Assembly (NCBI RefSeq): GCF_028682175.1
Contig: NZ_JANHKS010000049.1
Span: forward strand, 1 to 40,157
Direction of reading: 5' to 3'
Length of the DNA stretch: 40,157 bases
Source: Pseudomonas putida
Lineage (GTDB): Bacteria > Pseudomonadota > Gammaproteobacteria > Pseudomonadales > Pseudomonadaceae
Below the pieces are notes generated by a model. It did not search any database. It saw nothing but the letters and a program-made list of their open reading frames with translations, and was not told the DNA's origin. Positions within the stretch are counted from its first letter, which is position 1. Each line of letters starts with the position of its first letter. A program made the position numbers and the translations under genes. Shown piece after piece: positions 40,150 through 40,157 of this stretch.

Positions 40150-40157
40150 ATTGTCTG

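Overview
This is ordinary core chromosome of a Pseudomonas, most likely the P. fluorescens group. The evidence is a GC-rich coding style, the gene order cysG-serS-crcB-rarA-lolA-ftsK / aat-bpt-infA / clpA-clpS / cspD-idh-nudJ-mnmA-hflD-purB-roxA / aceA / nuoA-N, an 801-residue FtsK, a 741-residue monomeric isocitrate dehydrogenase, a fused NuoCD, and the short intergenic REP palindromes typical of these bacteria. The group assignment is inference from layout and protein resemblance; no search was run. The first 12 bases match the end of an Illumina adapter and the next 50 are a truncated REP, so the left edge looks like a draft-contig end rather than biology.

Region 1 (71-7598, minus strand) is one co-oriented run, transcribed ftsK, lolA, rarA, crcB, serS, cysG: DNA translocation at division, lipoprotein transport, fork repair, fluoride export, tRNA-Ser charging and siroheme synthesis. 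Region 2 (8045-9809, plus) holds the aminoacyl-transferases aat and bpt and then infA. Region 3 (10053-12712, minus) holds clpS-clpA. Together, aat, bpt, clpS and clpA make nearly the whole leucine N-degron pathway within about 4.7 kb; only clpP is outside. Region 4 (12935-21619, plus) runs cspD, idh, a NudJ-like hydrolase, mnmA-hflD, purB, and roxA overlapping a GNAT acetyltransferase. The dimeric icd gene that I recall between cspD and idh in other pseudomonads is not here.

Region 5 (21815-24690) has a small secretin-like exported protein of unknown function, a REP cluster, and aceA (isocitrate lyase) behind a long regulatory region. That region carries two TGTAGTG/CACTACA palindromes, a plausible sigma70 promoter and several hairpins. 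Region 6 (25169-40103) is the complete 13-gene complex I operon nuoA-B-CD-E-F-G-H-I-J-K-L-M-N, closed by a strong terminator. Its upstream region contains a near-consensus Fur box lying over a candidate promoter.

Functionally, IDH and isocitrate lyase compete for isocitrate at the TCA/glyoxylate branch point, and complex I reoxidises the NADH produced. I found no mobile element, CRISPR array, prophage, tRNA or rRNA gene, and no novel multi-gene system. The most interesting signals are regulatory: the palindromes before aceA, the Fur-like site before nuo, and a structured intergenic element at 21639-21757.
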